In this document: positions 38,258-47,633 of the stretch, in pieces | How the letters are laid out: each line of letters starts with the position of its first letter | Numbering within the stretch: the first letter of the stretch is position 1 | Made by a program: the position numbers and the translations under genes | The notes under the pieces: model-generated | What the model was told of the DNA's origin: nothing | Databases searched by the model: none | The model's input: only the letters and a program-made list of their open reading frames with translations | Source: Beggiatoa leptomitoformis | GTDB taxonomy: Bacteria; Pseudomonadota; Gammaproteobacteria; Beggiatoales; Beggiatoaceae | Direction of reading: 5' to 3' | DNA length: 64,000 nt | Assembly (NCBI RefSeq): GCF_001305575.3 | Contig: NZ_CP012373.2 | Location: 1,612,001-1,676,000, forward strand

Positions 38258-39019
38258 ATGTTCAATAAAATACATTCACAAACTTGGTTAAAATATTTCA
38301 TCAGCAACCAAAAAACCCCACAACAAATTGATTGGTATCTACCTGATAATCTATCCGCAGAACAGCAAGCAGTGATTCAACAATCGCTTCAAGCCTTTCA
38401 ACGAGTAGAATATTCTGAAGGAAAAAATCTATTACACTTTGCAAAACAATATGCAGCAGAACAACAAGATGAGGATTATGTTTCTGCAATAGTCTTATTT
38501 ATTCGTGAAGAGCAACGCCATGCACACTTATTGGCAACCTATATGAAAAAATGGGGCATCCCAACGGTTAAACATCATTTTTTAGACAACGCATTTCGGG
38601 GGTTACGTCGTCGGTTTAATTTACGTTTTTCTATTAGGGTGTTACAAGCCGCAGAGATGACTGCCGAAGTGTATTACACCGCATTATCTCGAAGCACTTC
38701 TTCTGTTTTATTAAAAACAATTTGTGCCGATATTTTGCAGGATGAACGCGCGCATTTACGGTTTCATGCGGAGCAGTTAGTGATAATGGATTGGGAAAAA
38801 GGCGTATTAGGTCGGCTCAGTGGAAATTTATTGCAAAAACTATTGTTTTATCCCACGATATTAGTCATTTGGCTTGGCTATGCAGATACTTTTCGGGCGG
38901 GTGGGTATGATTTTTCACGTTATATCGCGCATTGCCAGTGGGTTTTGTATCAAGGCTTAAATTATATGAATGCGTATTATGCACAATTAGATAAGCCATT
39001 AGAAAAATTGGCTTTTTAA
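38258..39019 (+). CDS. Di-iron ferritin-like protein
   Basis: From the ATG at 38258 (RBS GAGGAT) the product has 253 residues. It has the four-helix di-iron carboxylate set: a Glu in RVEYSEGKNLL, ExxH in EEQRHAHLL, a Glu in AAEMTAEVYY and ExxH in DERAHLRFH. These motifs fit ferritin-like oxidases/hydroxylases rather than storage ferritins, because of the long C-terminal extension with a hydrophobic stretch (LLFYPTILVIWLGY). Co-transcribed with the DUF2236 gene. I infer a two-component oxidative system, for instance acting on lipids, controlled by the palindrome-binding regulator. Confidence 0.78.
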   Translation: MFNKIHSQTWLKYFISNQKTPQQIDWYLPDNLSAEQQAVIQQSLQAFQRVEYSEGKNLLHFAKQYAAEQQDEDYVSAIVLFIREEQRHAHLLATYMKKWGIPTVKHHFLDNAFRGLRRRFNLRFSIRVLQAAEMTAEVYYTALSRSTSSVLLKTICADILQDERAHLRFHAEQLVIMDWEKGVLGRLSGNLLQKLLFYPTILVIWLGYADTFRAGGYDFSRYIAHCQWVLYQGLNYMNAYYAQLDKPLEKLAF

Positions 39020-39045
39020 TGCATATCTCTCTCGCAAAACGCGCA

Positions 39046-39077
39046 CGGATACCACCCGTTTGCAACAGTGGTATCCG
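39046..39077. terminator. Bidirectional terminator between ferritin-like and patatin genes
   Basis: Perfect 10-bp stem CGGATACCAC / GTGGTATCCG with a 12-nt loop between the convergent genes. Confidence 0.75.
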
Positions 39078-39090
39078 CGTTATATCAGAC

Positions 39091-41343
39091 TTAAAACAAA
39101 TTACCCAGCGAAATTAAGAAGCGTACACTTCCCCCCTCTGTGTAGCCCGTCCCAAATAACACCATGCCTAATGGGCTATCCCAAACAACCGCGCCTAGTC
39201 CGCCAAAGAGTAAATCATTTAATTTGACATCTTCAAGTTTATCCCACGCATTCCCCGCATGGAGTGAGGTTAATAAGCGTACATCACCCGGTAAATATTG
39301 TTGTAAAGCCGCTGTTTTAAATAATCCACCCACTTTAAGCACTAATGCGTGCTGTCCACCAATATCACCTTCAGGATAACCTGCTAATAAGTTAATCCCA
39401 CCCGCGCTAAAACTATCATAAGAAGGTGCTTCTGAACGTAGGGTAGAATCAAAATTAATATCGGTCATAAGTGTTGCTTGGTCGCCAATCGGTAAATGTT
39501 GGCGGAAATACAAGGATACTTTTTGATAATCTTCATCTGACCCTAAAGATTCCTCAAAGGCGTATCCTATCAAGCGAATTTTCGTACCTTTTAGGGAAAA
39601 AACACGATCGTCCAAACTGTCATAACCCACATCAACCACAATGCCTGTCCGTTGAAAATGTCCAACAGGCAGTTCCTCAGAATTTCCTATACGCAATTTA
39701 TAAGATAAATCATCGTGTTGCAATCCAAGTTTTGCAACGGCGACGTTGCCAAAATTCATCCCAACATTGCCACCCAGTCTTAAACCACTGATGTCGTACT
39801 CACCAATCCCTTGTTGTTGTTTGAAGATAGAGGGAAAGGTTCTAATCCAACTGGCATAAGGTTCAACAAAGAAACGTTGTTTATAATCTAGGGGTTGATA
39901 GAACTGGGTTAAAAAACTATAGCTCGTACCCACTGCTAATTCATTAATCCATTCGCCACCTAACGCATTTATATTTAAGCGTTCATGACGAATTAAAAGA
40001 TTAAAATCCGTTTTTGCATCAAAGGTTGTGGAGGCATTAATTCCAAAACGTACATAATCCGCCCCCCAACTTTTTTCTTTTACCTCAAAAGAAATTTCAT
40101 CTTCCCCTTGCGCATTTTTTTCCACTTTATAAAAAACTTGTTCAAATTCATTGAGTGACATGATGCGGCGGGTAACATGTTCTATCTGTTCTTTAGTAAC
40201 CGCTTGTCCTACCAAGCCTTCCGCCTTTGCCATCAGAATATGGCTATCTGTGCGTTTATTGCCCGTAAAATGAATAGCAACAGGTTTAATCACATCTTTA
40301 AAAGGGATAAATTTTGTTGCCCGCACACGCAGTGCTGATTTATATTTTTCATATTCTTCAGGGCTTAAGGCAAGAGAGGATAACATGGTTTTCTTTTTCA
40401 TCGTTGCTTCATAGCCTTTTGCGATTAACCCTGCGGCTTTAGCAAAATCAGTCGCGCCATATTCAGCAATGTCAGGAATAATAACCATATCTGCATCTTT
40501 CATGGCTTTACGACTATTTTGAATTAAAGAAACATAAAGCGATTGTTTTGCAACAGTTAAAAAAGAACTATTTGCTTCTATTTGTTCCAATGGGGTTTCA
40601 ATATTAACGGCAATAACAATATTTGCCCCCATTTGTCTAACAACATCCGTTGGAATATTATCTAAAATTCCGCCATCTACTAGCACTCTGCCATCAATTT
40701 CAACGGGTGAAAAGGCAAACGGTACGGCCATAGAAGCGCGTAGTGCAAGGGCTAAATCACCTTTTTCTAATAAAACGGCCTCACCTGAGTTTAAATCGGT
40801 TGCAACCGCCTTAAAAGGAATGGGTAATTGGTCAAAATGATCAACGTTAATACCCTGTGTCATATAACGTAAGTTTAAAAATAAATCTTGCGCACCAATA
40901 AAACCACTGGGTACAGAAAGCCCATGCGCCCCAACACCTGCTTCTAAGTTAAATAAACGGCGTTGATTTTGTTTTTCTCTATAGGTTAATTGCTCTCGGT
41001 CTGGTTCACTGCGAAACATGCCTGCCCAATTGATTTCATAAGCCGCCTTATCTAAATCATTTGTGGTTAAACCGCTTGCATATAAACCACCGACAACACT
41101 CCCCATGCTCGTACCTGCAATATAATCAATAGGAACATGAAGTTCTTCTAGTGCCTTTAATACACCAATATGTGCCATACCACGCGCTCCTCCACCTGAT
41201 AAAGCAATGCCTATTTTGGGGTGGGGTGGTGCTGTTGACGATGCAACAGAGGCAGAGGATTCTGCCGCAAGCGTTGTTTGTCCTAACCCCGCACACAACA
41301 AACAGAGGTAAATAATACGGTTGCAGACACGAATTACTGTCAT
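39091..41343 (-). CDS. PlpD-type patatin-like phospholipase (type Vd autotransporter)
   Basis: The ATG at 41343 follows AAGGA by 8 nt; a TTG five codons upstream is less likely. The 750-residue product has a signal peptide (ending TTLA), a patatin domain (about 45-310) with oxyanion motif GGGARGMAHIG, nucleophile GTSMG and catalytic Asp in VDGGILDN, then a POTRA-like domain (about 345-420) and a C-terminal outer-membrane barrel of the surface-antigen type ending in F. In PlpD/FplA the barrel displays or releases a secreted lipase. All catalytic residues are present. Confidence 0.9.
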   Translation of the reverse strand: MTVIRVCNRIIYLCLLCAGLGQTTLAAESSASVASSTAPPHPKIGIALSGGGARGMAHIGVLKALEELHVPIDYIAGTSMGSVVGGLYASGLTTNDLDKAAYEINWAGMFRSEPDREQLTYREKQNQRRLFNLEAGVGAHGLSVPSGFIGAQDLFLNLRYMTQGINVDHFDQLPIPFKAVATDLNSGEAVLLEKGDLALALRASMAVPFAFSPVEIDGRVLVDGGILDNIPTDVVRQMGANIVIAVNIETPLEQIEANSSFLTVAKQSLYVSLIQNSRKAMKDADMVIIPDIAEYGATDFAKAAGLIAKGYEATMKKKTMLSSLALSPEEYEKYKSALRVRATKFIPFKDVIKPVAIHFTGNKRTDSHILMAKAEGLVGQAVTKEQIEHVTRRIMSLNEFEQVFYKVEKNAQGEDEISFEVKEKSWGADYVRFGINASTTFDAKTDFNLLIRHERLNINALGGEWINELAVGTSYSFLTQFYQPLDYKQRFFVEPYASWIRTFPSIFKQQQGIGEYDISGLRLGGNVGMNFGNVAVAKLGLQHDDLSYKLRIGNSEELPVGHFQRTGIVVDVGYDSLDDRVFSLKGTKIRLIGYAFEESLGSDEDYQKVSLYFRQHLPIGDQATLMTDINFDSTLRSEAPSYDSFSAGGINLLAGYPEGDIGGQHALVLKVGGLFKTAALQQYLPGDVRLLTSLHAGNAWDKLEDVKLNDLLFGGLGAVVWDSPLGMVLFGTGYTEGGSVRFLISLGNLF

Positions 41344-41735
41344 TTCAATATCCTTCAAACACTCACGAGTGAATAAGACAACATTTTAAATTAAGGGGTA
41401 ATTCTCTCATTCACCAAAGATGCCATTGCGTGATGACATAACACAAATTAACTTTATGATTCTACCTGATTGATAAATTCAAGAGAGGCAACTGATAAAT
41501 GGTATTGATAGTAAAGGAAGTAGTTACTAAAGAGTGATTACTATATCACGACAGATATTCAGGGCGAGAGAGGCACTATTTATTTCTAAATAGAAATTCT
41601 TACAATAAGAAAGGATATATAAAAATCATTATCTGAATCAGGCTATTGAGAATAAACAGGATTAAAAAACCCTGACTTTCTGTCAATCCTAAATCAGATA
41701 AGTTTCGCATTCATCTTAAATCTAAATTTGTACGA
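41344..41735. other. Spacer without recognisable features
   Basis: About 390 AT-rich bases upstream of the patatin gene and downstream of der's stop. I find no ORF with protein character, no tRNA and no strong hairpin. It presumably contains the patatin promoter. Confidence 0.5.
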
Positions 41736-43130
41736 CTACTTACTCCGACGGACAAAACGCATTAATCGCTGTCTTTTTTTCGCTTGATGTGCCGTTAATG
41801 GATTCTTGCGTCCTTGATACGGATTTTCACCTTGTTTAAATTCAATCTTAATAGGTGTTCCTTGTAAATCAAAGGTATCCCGAAAGAAATGAATTAAATA
41901 CCGTCTATATGCATCAGGAACGGATTCTACTTGCGAACCATGAATGACGAACAAAGGCGGATGTTGTCCCCCTTGATGAATATAACGCATTTTAATCCGT
42001 CTGCCGTGAGATAAAGGCGGGGGATTACGTGTAAGCGCATCTTTTAAAACGTCATTTAGCAAAGGCGTACTTACATGTTTATGAGCAGCCGTCCATGCAA
42101 TATCGACCGATTTATACAAATGCCCAACACCCGTACCATGCAAAGCGGAAATAAAATGAATTTCTGCAAAATCAATAAAATGTAATTTGCGACTCAGATT
42201 ATAACGCACTTGCTCACGTTCAGATTGCGTTAAACCATCCCATTTATTCACGGCAATAATCAATGCTCGCCCGCTGTCTAACACGTTTCCTAATAAGTTC
42301 GCGTCTTGGTCGGTCATTCCCTCACGTGCATCGATAATCATAATGACAACGTGCGCGGCTTCTACGGCTTGCAATGCTTTTAATACGCTATACTTTTCAA
42401 TAACATCTGCAATTTTTGCGCGTCTTCTGACACCTGCTGTGTCAATCAACGTATATTTTTGCCCATCCCGTTCAAATGGAATAAAAATGCTATCACGAGT
42501 TGTTCCCGGTTGGTCATAAGCAATAACGCGCTCATACCCTAAAATCCGATTAACCAGTGTTGATTTTCCTACATTAGGACGACCAACAATCGCAATTTTA
42601 ATACCCGCCGCTTCCGCATCCTCATCCGCTTCCTCATCTGGGGAAAAATCCTCCAACACTGACTCCATCAGAGCCTCTACGCCGCGCTGATGACTGGCTG
42701 AAATGCTATGAACAGGATTAAACCCTAAGCGATGAAAATCGACATTAACAAGTTCAGATTGCATCCCCTCAGTTTTATTAATAACGAGATGAATTGGCGT
42801 ATTAAAACCGCGCAATTTTTGTGCAATCATCTCATCAATAGCGGTTAAACCCTCTCGCCCATCCACTACAAATAATACCCTGTCTGCTTCTTGGATTGCT
42901 TGCAACGCCTGTTGTGTAATGCGTGTCGCAATGCCATCACTGGCATCTGTCAAACCACCCGTATCAACCAGTAAATACGGCATACTACCGATTTTACCGC
43001 GTCCTATTTTACGGTCACGGGTCAAGCCCGCTTGTTCAGCCACAAGCGCATCACGGCTTTTGGTTAAGACGTTGAACAACGTGGATTTACCGACATTAGG
43101 ACGACCCACAATGGCAATGGTTGGTAGCAT
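41736..43130 (-). CDS. der: Ribosome biogenesis GTPase Der (EngA)
   Basis: A 464-residue protein with the diagnostic pair of GTPase domains: GRPNVGKST near residue 8 and again near 183, DTAG/VDTGG G3 motifs, NKTE and NKWD G4 motifs, and a C-terminal KH-like domain. Der is essential for 50S subunit assembly. A short acidic linker (DEEADEDAEA) joins the G domains. bamB, which often neighbours der in gammaproteobacteria, is absent on both sides. Confidence 0.96.
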   Translation of the reverse strand: MLPTIAIVGRPNVGKSTLFNVLTKSRDALVAEQAGLTRDRKIGRGKIGSMPYLLVDTGGLTDASDGIATRITQQALQAIQEADRVLFVVDGREGLTAIDEMIAQKLRGFNTPIHLVINKTEGMQSELVNVDFHRLGFNPVHSISASHQRGVEALMESVLEDFSPDEEADEDAEAAGIKIAIVGRPNVGKSTLVNRILGYERVIAYDQPGTTRDSIFIPFERDGQKYTLIDTAGVRRRAKIADVIEKYSVLKALQAVEAAHVVIMIIDAREGMTDQDANLLGNVLDSGRALIIAVNKWDGLTQSEREQVRYNLSRKLHFIDFAEIHFISALHGTGVGHLYKSVDIAWTAAHKHVSTPLLNDVLKDALTRNPPPLSHGRRIKMRYIHQGGQHPPLFVIHGSQVESVPDAYRRYLIHFFRDTFDLQGTPIKIEFKQGENPYQGRKNPLTAHQAKKRQRLMRFVRRSK

Positions 43131-43377
43131 GAAAACTCTCTAAAAAACGTAAGGTAATTTAATAATGGGAAAGCACGGGGAAATTTTTAGATAGCTAATT
43201 GATTAGCGTGGTGTGGTATAAAAATAATACTTTAACCGAGCATTATACCCGATTTTACATTTTTCTTCTATCAATCTCTGCATTCTTCCTACGGTAGCAA
43301 TTTATAGGTAGAACCAAATTGCTGGATAATTTATTCGCTGAGAAACGAGTGTAAATATTGCTGAAAAAACATTAATC

Positions 43378-43664
43378 TATATAGCTAACGCACTTTAAAA
43401 TGATTATTGTAGGGTGGAATAGGCGCAAGCCGTATTCCACAACAGTGCAAGCTTTCTGCATAAACTCAGCTATTTTTGGCGTTTTATGGTGGAATACGCT
43501 ACGCTATTCCACCCTACATTAACCTGAGTTCGGGATAAGAAATAGGGAAAAATTAATAAATTTAATTGGTTTATCTCGTTCCCACGCTCCAGCGTGGGAA
43601 CGAGAATTTCTTATCCCGAACTCAGGTTACATTAAGCTGCTTTTTAAGTTGCGTTAGCTATATT
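43378..43664. repeat. Nested inverted-repeat elements (MITE-like)
   Basis: The outer arms share ATATAGCTAACGCA (left 43378-43400, right 43641-43664, on the opposite strand). Inside lie two further units. Unit A, 43409-43517, has perfect 14-bp ends GTAGGGTGGAATAG / CTATTCCACCCTAC and inner complementary GTATTCCAC / GTGGAATAC. Unit B, 43521-43628, has perfect 23-bp ends beginning AACCTGAGTTCGGG and is flanked by ACATT at 43516-43520 and 43629-43633, a probable target duplication. Unit B itself contains a 30-nt palindrome. No coding capacity. Confidence 0.85.
43575..43604. repeat. Dispersed palindrome beginning CTCGTTCCCACGCT
   Basis: A near-perfect 30-nt palindrome (arms CTCGTTCCCACGCT and AGCGTGGGAACGAG around CC). 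It sits in the centre of inverted-repeat unit B and recurs in degraded form at 3091-3118. Confidence 0.85.
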
Positions 43665-43714
43665 AAGATACAAAAGTCTTGCTAATCCCGCAAATGCTGA
43701 TGATGCAGATAAAA

Positions 43715-43750
43715 AAAGCCCTCATACTTTACAACAGGTATGAGGGCTTT
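43715..43750 (-). terminator. Rho-independent terminator of icd
   Basis: Perfect 13-bp stem AAAGCCCTCATAC / GTATGAGGGCTTT. Read on the minus strand it is followed by seven T, 56 bp beyond the icd stop. Confidence 0.88.
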
Positions 43751-43805
43751 ATTTTTCAATCACACGTTTTTAAAGGCTTGTGTTAAATCTGAAGAATCAA
43801 CGGCT

Positions 43806-45569
43806 TTATTCTGGAATCCAACCGAATTCTTCAACGGTGCGGAATACATCAGTATCGCTAACAATCCCAATCGGCGCGCCGTCTTTTTCAACCACAACGC
43901 GACGAATATTATTGTCAGTCATGATGCTAACACAATCATGTAAAGACGTATCTACAGGCACCATTTGCAACGGCTTGGTGGTGACTTCAGACACTTTAAC
44001 GCTGGCAGGGGAACGATTGGCGTGAATGATTTTTGTCAACACGTCTTTTTGCGTCATAATGCCCCAGTTGCCATTCGCATCAGGCTTAACAATTAAGCTA
44101 CTGATGTGATGTTTACGCATTAAGTGCATCGCTTCTTCAACAACCGTGCTACCGTCAATAGACACTAAGTTAGCAATCATGATGTCGCCAACGGTATGGG
44201 GTGTGCGTCCAGAAGCAACCATTGCCGCTTGCGGGTCAGCAACCCGTTTGTCTTCGCGTTCTTTACGTTCTTGCTCAACGGCTTGACGACGTTGATGACG
44301 TAATTCTTCAAAGTTGGCAGTGCCTTGAATTTGCGCAATTAAGGCATCACCAAAACCGCTGGTAGATACTTCAACCGCACCATCCATCTGACGGGCAAAG
44401 TCATAAGTTACTACTTTTTGTTCAATAACTTGTGGGTAGGCAAGGGTGATTAAATCAGCCGCTTCTTTCCAGCCCAAGTATTCCAACATCATCACGCCAC
44501 TGAATAATAATGAACCGGGATTCACTTTATCCAAATTAGCGTATTTAGGCGCAGTGCCATGTGTCGCTTCAAAAACAGCAACGTGGTCGCTGATATTCGC
44601 ACCGGGGGCGATACCAACACCACCCACTTCAGCAGCGATTGCGTCAGATAAGTAGTCACCATTTAAGTTCATGGTGGCAAGCACATCGAACTCGTCAGGA
44701 CGTAACAGCATTAATTGGAAAATAATGTCGGCAATACGGTCTTTAATGACGATTTTGCCTTCTGGCTGTTTGCCACCAAATTTGCTGTATAACTCTTCTT
44801 CAGTAATGGTGTAATCGCTAAACTCTTCACGCGCGACTTCATAACCCCAGTTACGGAATGCACCTTCGGTGTATTTCATAATATTGCCTTTGTGTACCAG
44901 CGTGACACTTTCACGATGGTTATCAATGGCATATTGAATGGCTTTACGGACTAAGCGTTTGCTAGCAAAAGGACTAATGGGTTTAATTCCCAGACCGCAA
45001 TCATCGAAGAATTTTGCTTTCATTTCTTCTCTGAGGAATTTTTCCACTTTACGCATTTCAGGTGAACCTGATTGGTATTCAATCCCTGCGTAAACGTCTT
45101 CAGTATTTTCGCGGAAAATGATGACATCAACCAATTCAGGATGACGTAAAGGAGAGGGAACGCCTTCATAATAGCGAACAGGGCGCACGCAAGAATATAA
45201 GTCTAAATCTTGACGTAAGGCAACGTTCAAAGAACGGAAACCACCGCCAACAGGGGTAGTCAAGGGTCCTTTGATGGAAACAACTAAATCTTGTAATAAA
45301 TCACGGGTTGCATTTGGAAAAATATTGCCGTCATACATCTGGGCGGCTTTTTCCCCCATGAATAATTCCATCCAATGAATCTTACGTTTTCCACCGTAGG
45401 CTTTTTCTACAGCAGCATCCCAAACACGTAAGCAAGCCTTTGTAATATCAGGACCGATACCATCCCCTTCAATGTAACCCAGAATTGGATTATCGGGTAC
45501 TACCATTTTATTGTCTTTAATTGTAATTTTTTGACCGTTTACAGGTAAGGTCAGCGTTGGAGCTGGCAT
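43806..45569 (-). CDS. icd: NADP-type isocitrate dehydrogenase fused to a CBS domain pair
   Basis: A 587-residue fusion. Residues 1 to about 420 are an Escherichia coli-type isocitrate dehydrogenase: [11 protein letters not shown], the substrate and regulatory-Ser loop [27 protein letters not shown], and [16 protein letters not shown], where Lys-Tyr specify NADP. A charged helical linker ([10 protein letters not shown]) leads to two CBS motifs (454-587). CBS pairs bind adenine nucleotides and gate the activity of attached domains, so this TCA-cycle enzyme may be controlled allosterically by AMP/ATP or a related ligand, instead of or besides phosphorylation. Usual length without CBS is about 416. 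Confidence 0.93.
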   Translation of the reverse strand: MPAPTLTLPVNGQKITIKDNKMVVPDNPILGYIEGDGIGPDITKACLRVWDAAVEKAYGGKRKIHWMELFMGEKAAQMYDGNIFPNATRDLLQDLVVSIKGPLTTPVGGGFRSLNVALRQDLDLYSCVRPVRYYEGVPSPLRHPELVDVIIFRENTEDVYAGIEYQSGSPEMRKVEKFLREEMKAKFFDDCGLGIKPISPFASKRLVRKAIQYAIDNHRESVTLVHKGNIMKYTEGAFRNWGYEVAREEFSDYTITEEELYSKFGGKQPEGKIVIKDRIADIIFQLMLLRPDEFDVLATMNLNGDYLSDAIAAEVGGVGIAPGANISDHVAVFEATHGTAPKYANLDKVNPGSLLFSGVMMLEYLGWKEAADLITLAYPQVIEQKVVTYDFARQMDGAVEVSTSGFGDALIAQIQGTANFEELRHQRRQAVEQERKEREDKRVADPQAAMVASGRTPHTVGDIMIANLVSIDGSTVVEEAMHLMRKHHISSLIVKPDANGNWGIMTQKDVLTKIIHANRSPASVKVSEVTTKPLQMVPVDTSLHDCVSIMTDNNIRRVVVEKDGAPIGIVSDTDVFRTVEEFGWIPE

Positions 45570-45884
45570 AGTTCCTCCGTTAGGGTTAAGGCATAGACAG
45601 GGTGAGAAAACATTTTTGAAGCCTAATAGTTTAATATATAACCTTATAAAATCGTATCCATAAATAATATTTATTTTGCAATGGCATATTGATTATACAA
45701 CTATATTCTATTTTTTAATTGGTTATATTTATTATGCGGTATTTTTACCCCATGTGTAATGAATATATTCATTATTATTAGACTTAAAATAAAGTAGTTA
45801 GCATTTATTTTTATAAAACACTAGATAAACCAACTAATTGAACTTATTAATAGTGTAGTTAGATAACCTAATTGGAGAACAAAA
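45570..45884. promoter_or_regulatory. Divergent promoter region with an 18-nt palindrome
   Basis: AT-rich spacer between icd and the DUF2333 gene. It contains a perfect palindrome TAATGAATATATTCATTA at 45757-45774 that may be an operator. No ORF or RNA gene is evident. Confidence 0.5.
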
Positions 45885-46925
45885 ATGACGGATTCAGTGC
45901 CTACTACAGAGAAAATAGGGTGGTTTCAGTGGTTTTTAAACTGGGGATATATTGGGCGGGGTATAGGGGTTTTATGCTTTATTATCATTTTGCTTTTTAT
46001 CCTGAGTATTTTTTGGAGTACAGAACCTGCGCCTTTTGATGTAGAAGCCGTTGCAAAAGAATACGCAACTAATCATAAGGAAACGATTGTAACGGGCTAT
46101 ATTAGCACTTATACCCTAATGGAAATTGCACGGCGTGGGCTATTAGACAAGGCAGGGGGTTATTTAAGTAACGACAAATTACCGCCTAGCGTGTTCATGG
46201 ATAATATCCCTAATTGGGAATTTGGTGTATTACAACAAGTTCGTGATTTTAGCCAAGTTATGCGAAATAATTTTAGTCGCTCACGCACAGGTGGGCAAGA
46301 AAATGCAGAATTAGCCACTGCACAACCAAAGTTTAACGTCGATAATATGTCGTGGATGTTTCCAGCAGCAGAGAGTGAATATCGCTCAGGAATTAACGCA
46401 TTAGATAAATATCTGCACAAACTCACCGATGCAAAAAAATCCGAGCAATTCTCTGCACGGGCGGATAGTTTGCGACTATGGTTAGATACAGTGACATTAC
46501 GCTTGGGTAATTTATCGCAACGCCTAAGCTCTAGTGTGGGCGAGTCCCGCTTAAATATTGAACTCGCAGGCGACCCAAAAGGACAAAGCACAGCACCACA
46601 ACTTGCTAGTTCAAAAGAAAAAACGCCTTGGGTGGAAATTGACGATGTATTCTTTGAAGCACGTGGCACAAGTTGGGCATTGATTCATTTGTTAAAAGCC
46701 ATAGAATTTGATTTTAAAGATATTTTAGAATCAAAAAATGCAACGCCTCTGTTGCGTCAAGCAATAAAAGAGCTAGAAGCCACTCAAAAATCTGTTTGGA
46801 GTCCTATGATTTTAAATGGTTCTGAGTTTGGCTTGTTTGCGAATCATTCTCTGGTCATGTCTTCTTATATTTCCAGAGCGCAAGCGATTATCAGCGAACT
46901 GCGGGAATTAATGCCCCAAGGTTAA
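45885..46925 (+). CDS. DUF2333 family inner membrane protein
   Basis: A 346-residue protein with one N-terminal transmembrane segment (GVLCFIIILLFILSIFW, about 29-45) and a periplasmic helical domain of the DUF2333 family: a GYISTYTLMEIARRGLLDKAGG segment, an NWEFGVLQQVRDFSQVMRN segment and an ARGTSWALIHLLKAIEFDF segment. Function is unknown; it is widespread in gammaproteobacteria. A good RBS (GGAG) precedes the ATG. A terminator-like hairpin follows. Confidence 0.85.
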   Translation: MTDSVPTTEKIGWFQWFLNWGYIGRGIGVLCFIIILLFILSIFWSTEPAPFDVEAVAKEYATNHKETIVTGYISTYTLMEIARRGLLDKAGGYLSNDKLPPSVFMDNIPNWEFGVLQQVRDFSQVMRNNFSRSRTGGQENAELATAQPKFNVDNMSWMFPAAESEYRSGINALDKYLHKLTDAKKSEQFSARADSLRLWLDTVTLRLGNLSQRLSSSVGESRLNIELAGDPKGQSTAPQLASSKEKTPWVEIDDVFFEARGTSWALIHLLKAIEFDFKDILESKNATPLLRQAIKELEATQKSVWSPMILNGSEFGLFANHSLVMSSYISRAQAIISELRELMPQG

Positions 46926-46931
46926 ATATTT

Positions 46932-46964
46932 AATACCCTGTTTATGCAAATAAATGGGGTATTT
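46932..46964 (+). terminator. Terminator after the DUF2333 gene
   Basis: Stem AATACCC..TTTAT / ATAAA..GGGTATT with a short loop and TTTTG following. It lies between the DUF2333 and ParA-type genes. Confidence 0.65.
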
Positions 46965-46990
46965 TGCTGTCAAAAAGCGGAGGAAATGCC

Positions 46991-47620
46991 ATGATAACCG
47001 TCATCGGCAACTTAAAAGGTGGTTCAGGAAAAAGCACGATTACGTTTAATCTTGCATTGTGGTTATTACAAGCGGGTAACTCGGTGATTACTTACGATTT
47101 AGACCCACAATGTACTTTGAGTGATGCGATACAAGTGCGTAGAGAAGAAGCACATGAACCTGCACTGACTGTCAGCACACGTTATGCCAAACTCGAAAAA
47201 GAAGACCATAACGCAGAAATTCTTGTGGATGTTAGCGCGGCCAACATGGTCGGCATGAAAAAAGCGTTATCGATGGCTAATCGCATCATTATTCCTGTTT
47301 GTCCAAGTCAAGCAGATTTATGGTCAACACAACGATTTCTCCTCATTATTGCAAGCCTTATCAATACTAACCGCCCCCCACCTGCCGTTATTGCCTTTAT
47401 TAATCGGGCAGATACAAATACAGCTATTCGTGAAACAGAAGAAACAGAAAGTGCATTGTGTACTTTGCAAGGGATTAGTGTTTTAAAAAAACGCTTATGT
47501 CAACGCACGGTTTATCGTCGTTCTTTTAGCGAAGGTTTAGCCGTTTATGAATTAGAACCCCATTCCAAAGGTGCGCAAGAATTTGAAGCCTTCGCACAAA
47601 CCATTACTAAAACACATTGA
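46991..47620 (+). CDS. ParA/MinD-type ATPase
   Basis: The ATG at 46991 has a strong RBS (GGAGG) and starts directly with the conserved [16 protein letters not shown]; a TTG/ATG further up adds nine unlikely residues. The 209-residue product has the deviant Walker A KGGSGKST (9-16), [10 protein letters not shown] and [14 protein letters not shown]. It is a short ParA-like ATPase of the type that positions plasmids or protein complexes. No ParB gene is adjacent; glutaryl-CoA dehydrogenase follows after 13 bp, which does not suggest a function. Confidence 0.85.
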   Translation: MITVIGNLKGGSGKSTITFNLALWLLQAGNSVITYDLDPQCTLSDAIQVRREEAHEPALTVSTRYAKLEKEDHNAEILVDVSAANMVGMKKALSMANRIIIPVCPSQADLWSTQRFLLIIASLINTNRPPPAVIAFINRADTNTAIRETEETESALCTLQGISVLKKRLCQRTVYRRSFSEGLAVYELEPHSKGAQEFEAFAQTITKTH

Positions 47621-47633
47621 TTTAATAACAATA

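Noticed and set aside
43378-43664. CRISPR array
   Set aside because: The repeats are inverted and nested, not regularly spaced direct repeats, and there are no cas genes.
46991-47620. Second ParAB partition locus
   Set aside because: There is a ParA-type ATPase but no ParB-like gene or repeated site next to it.
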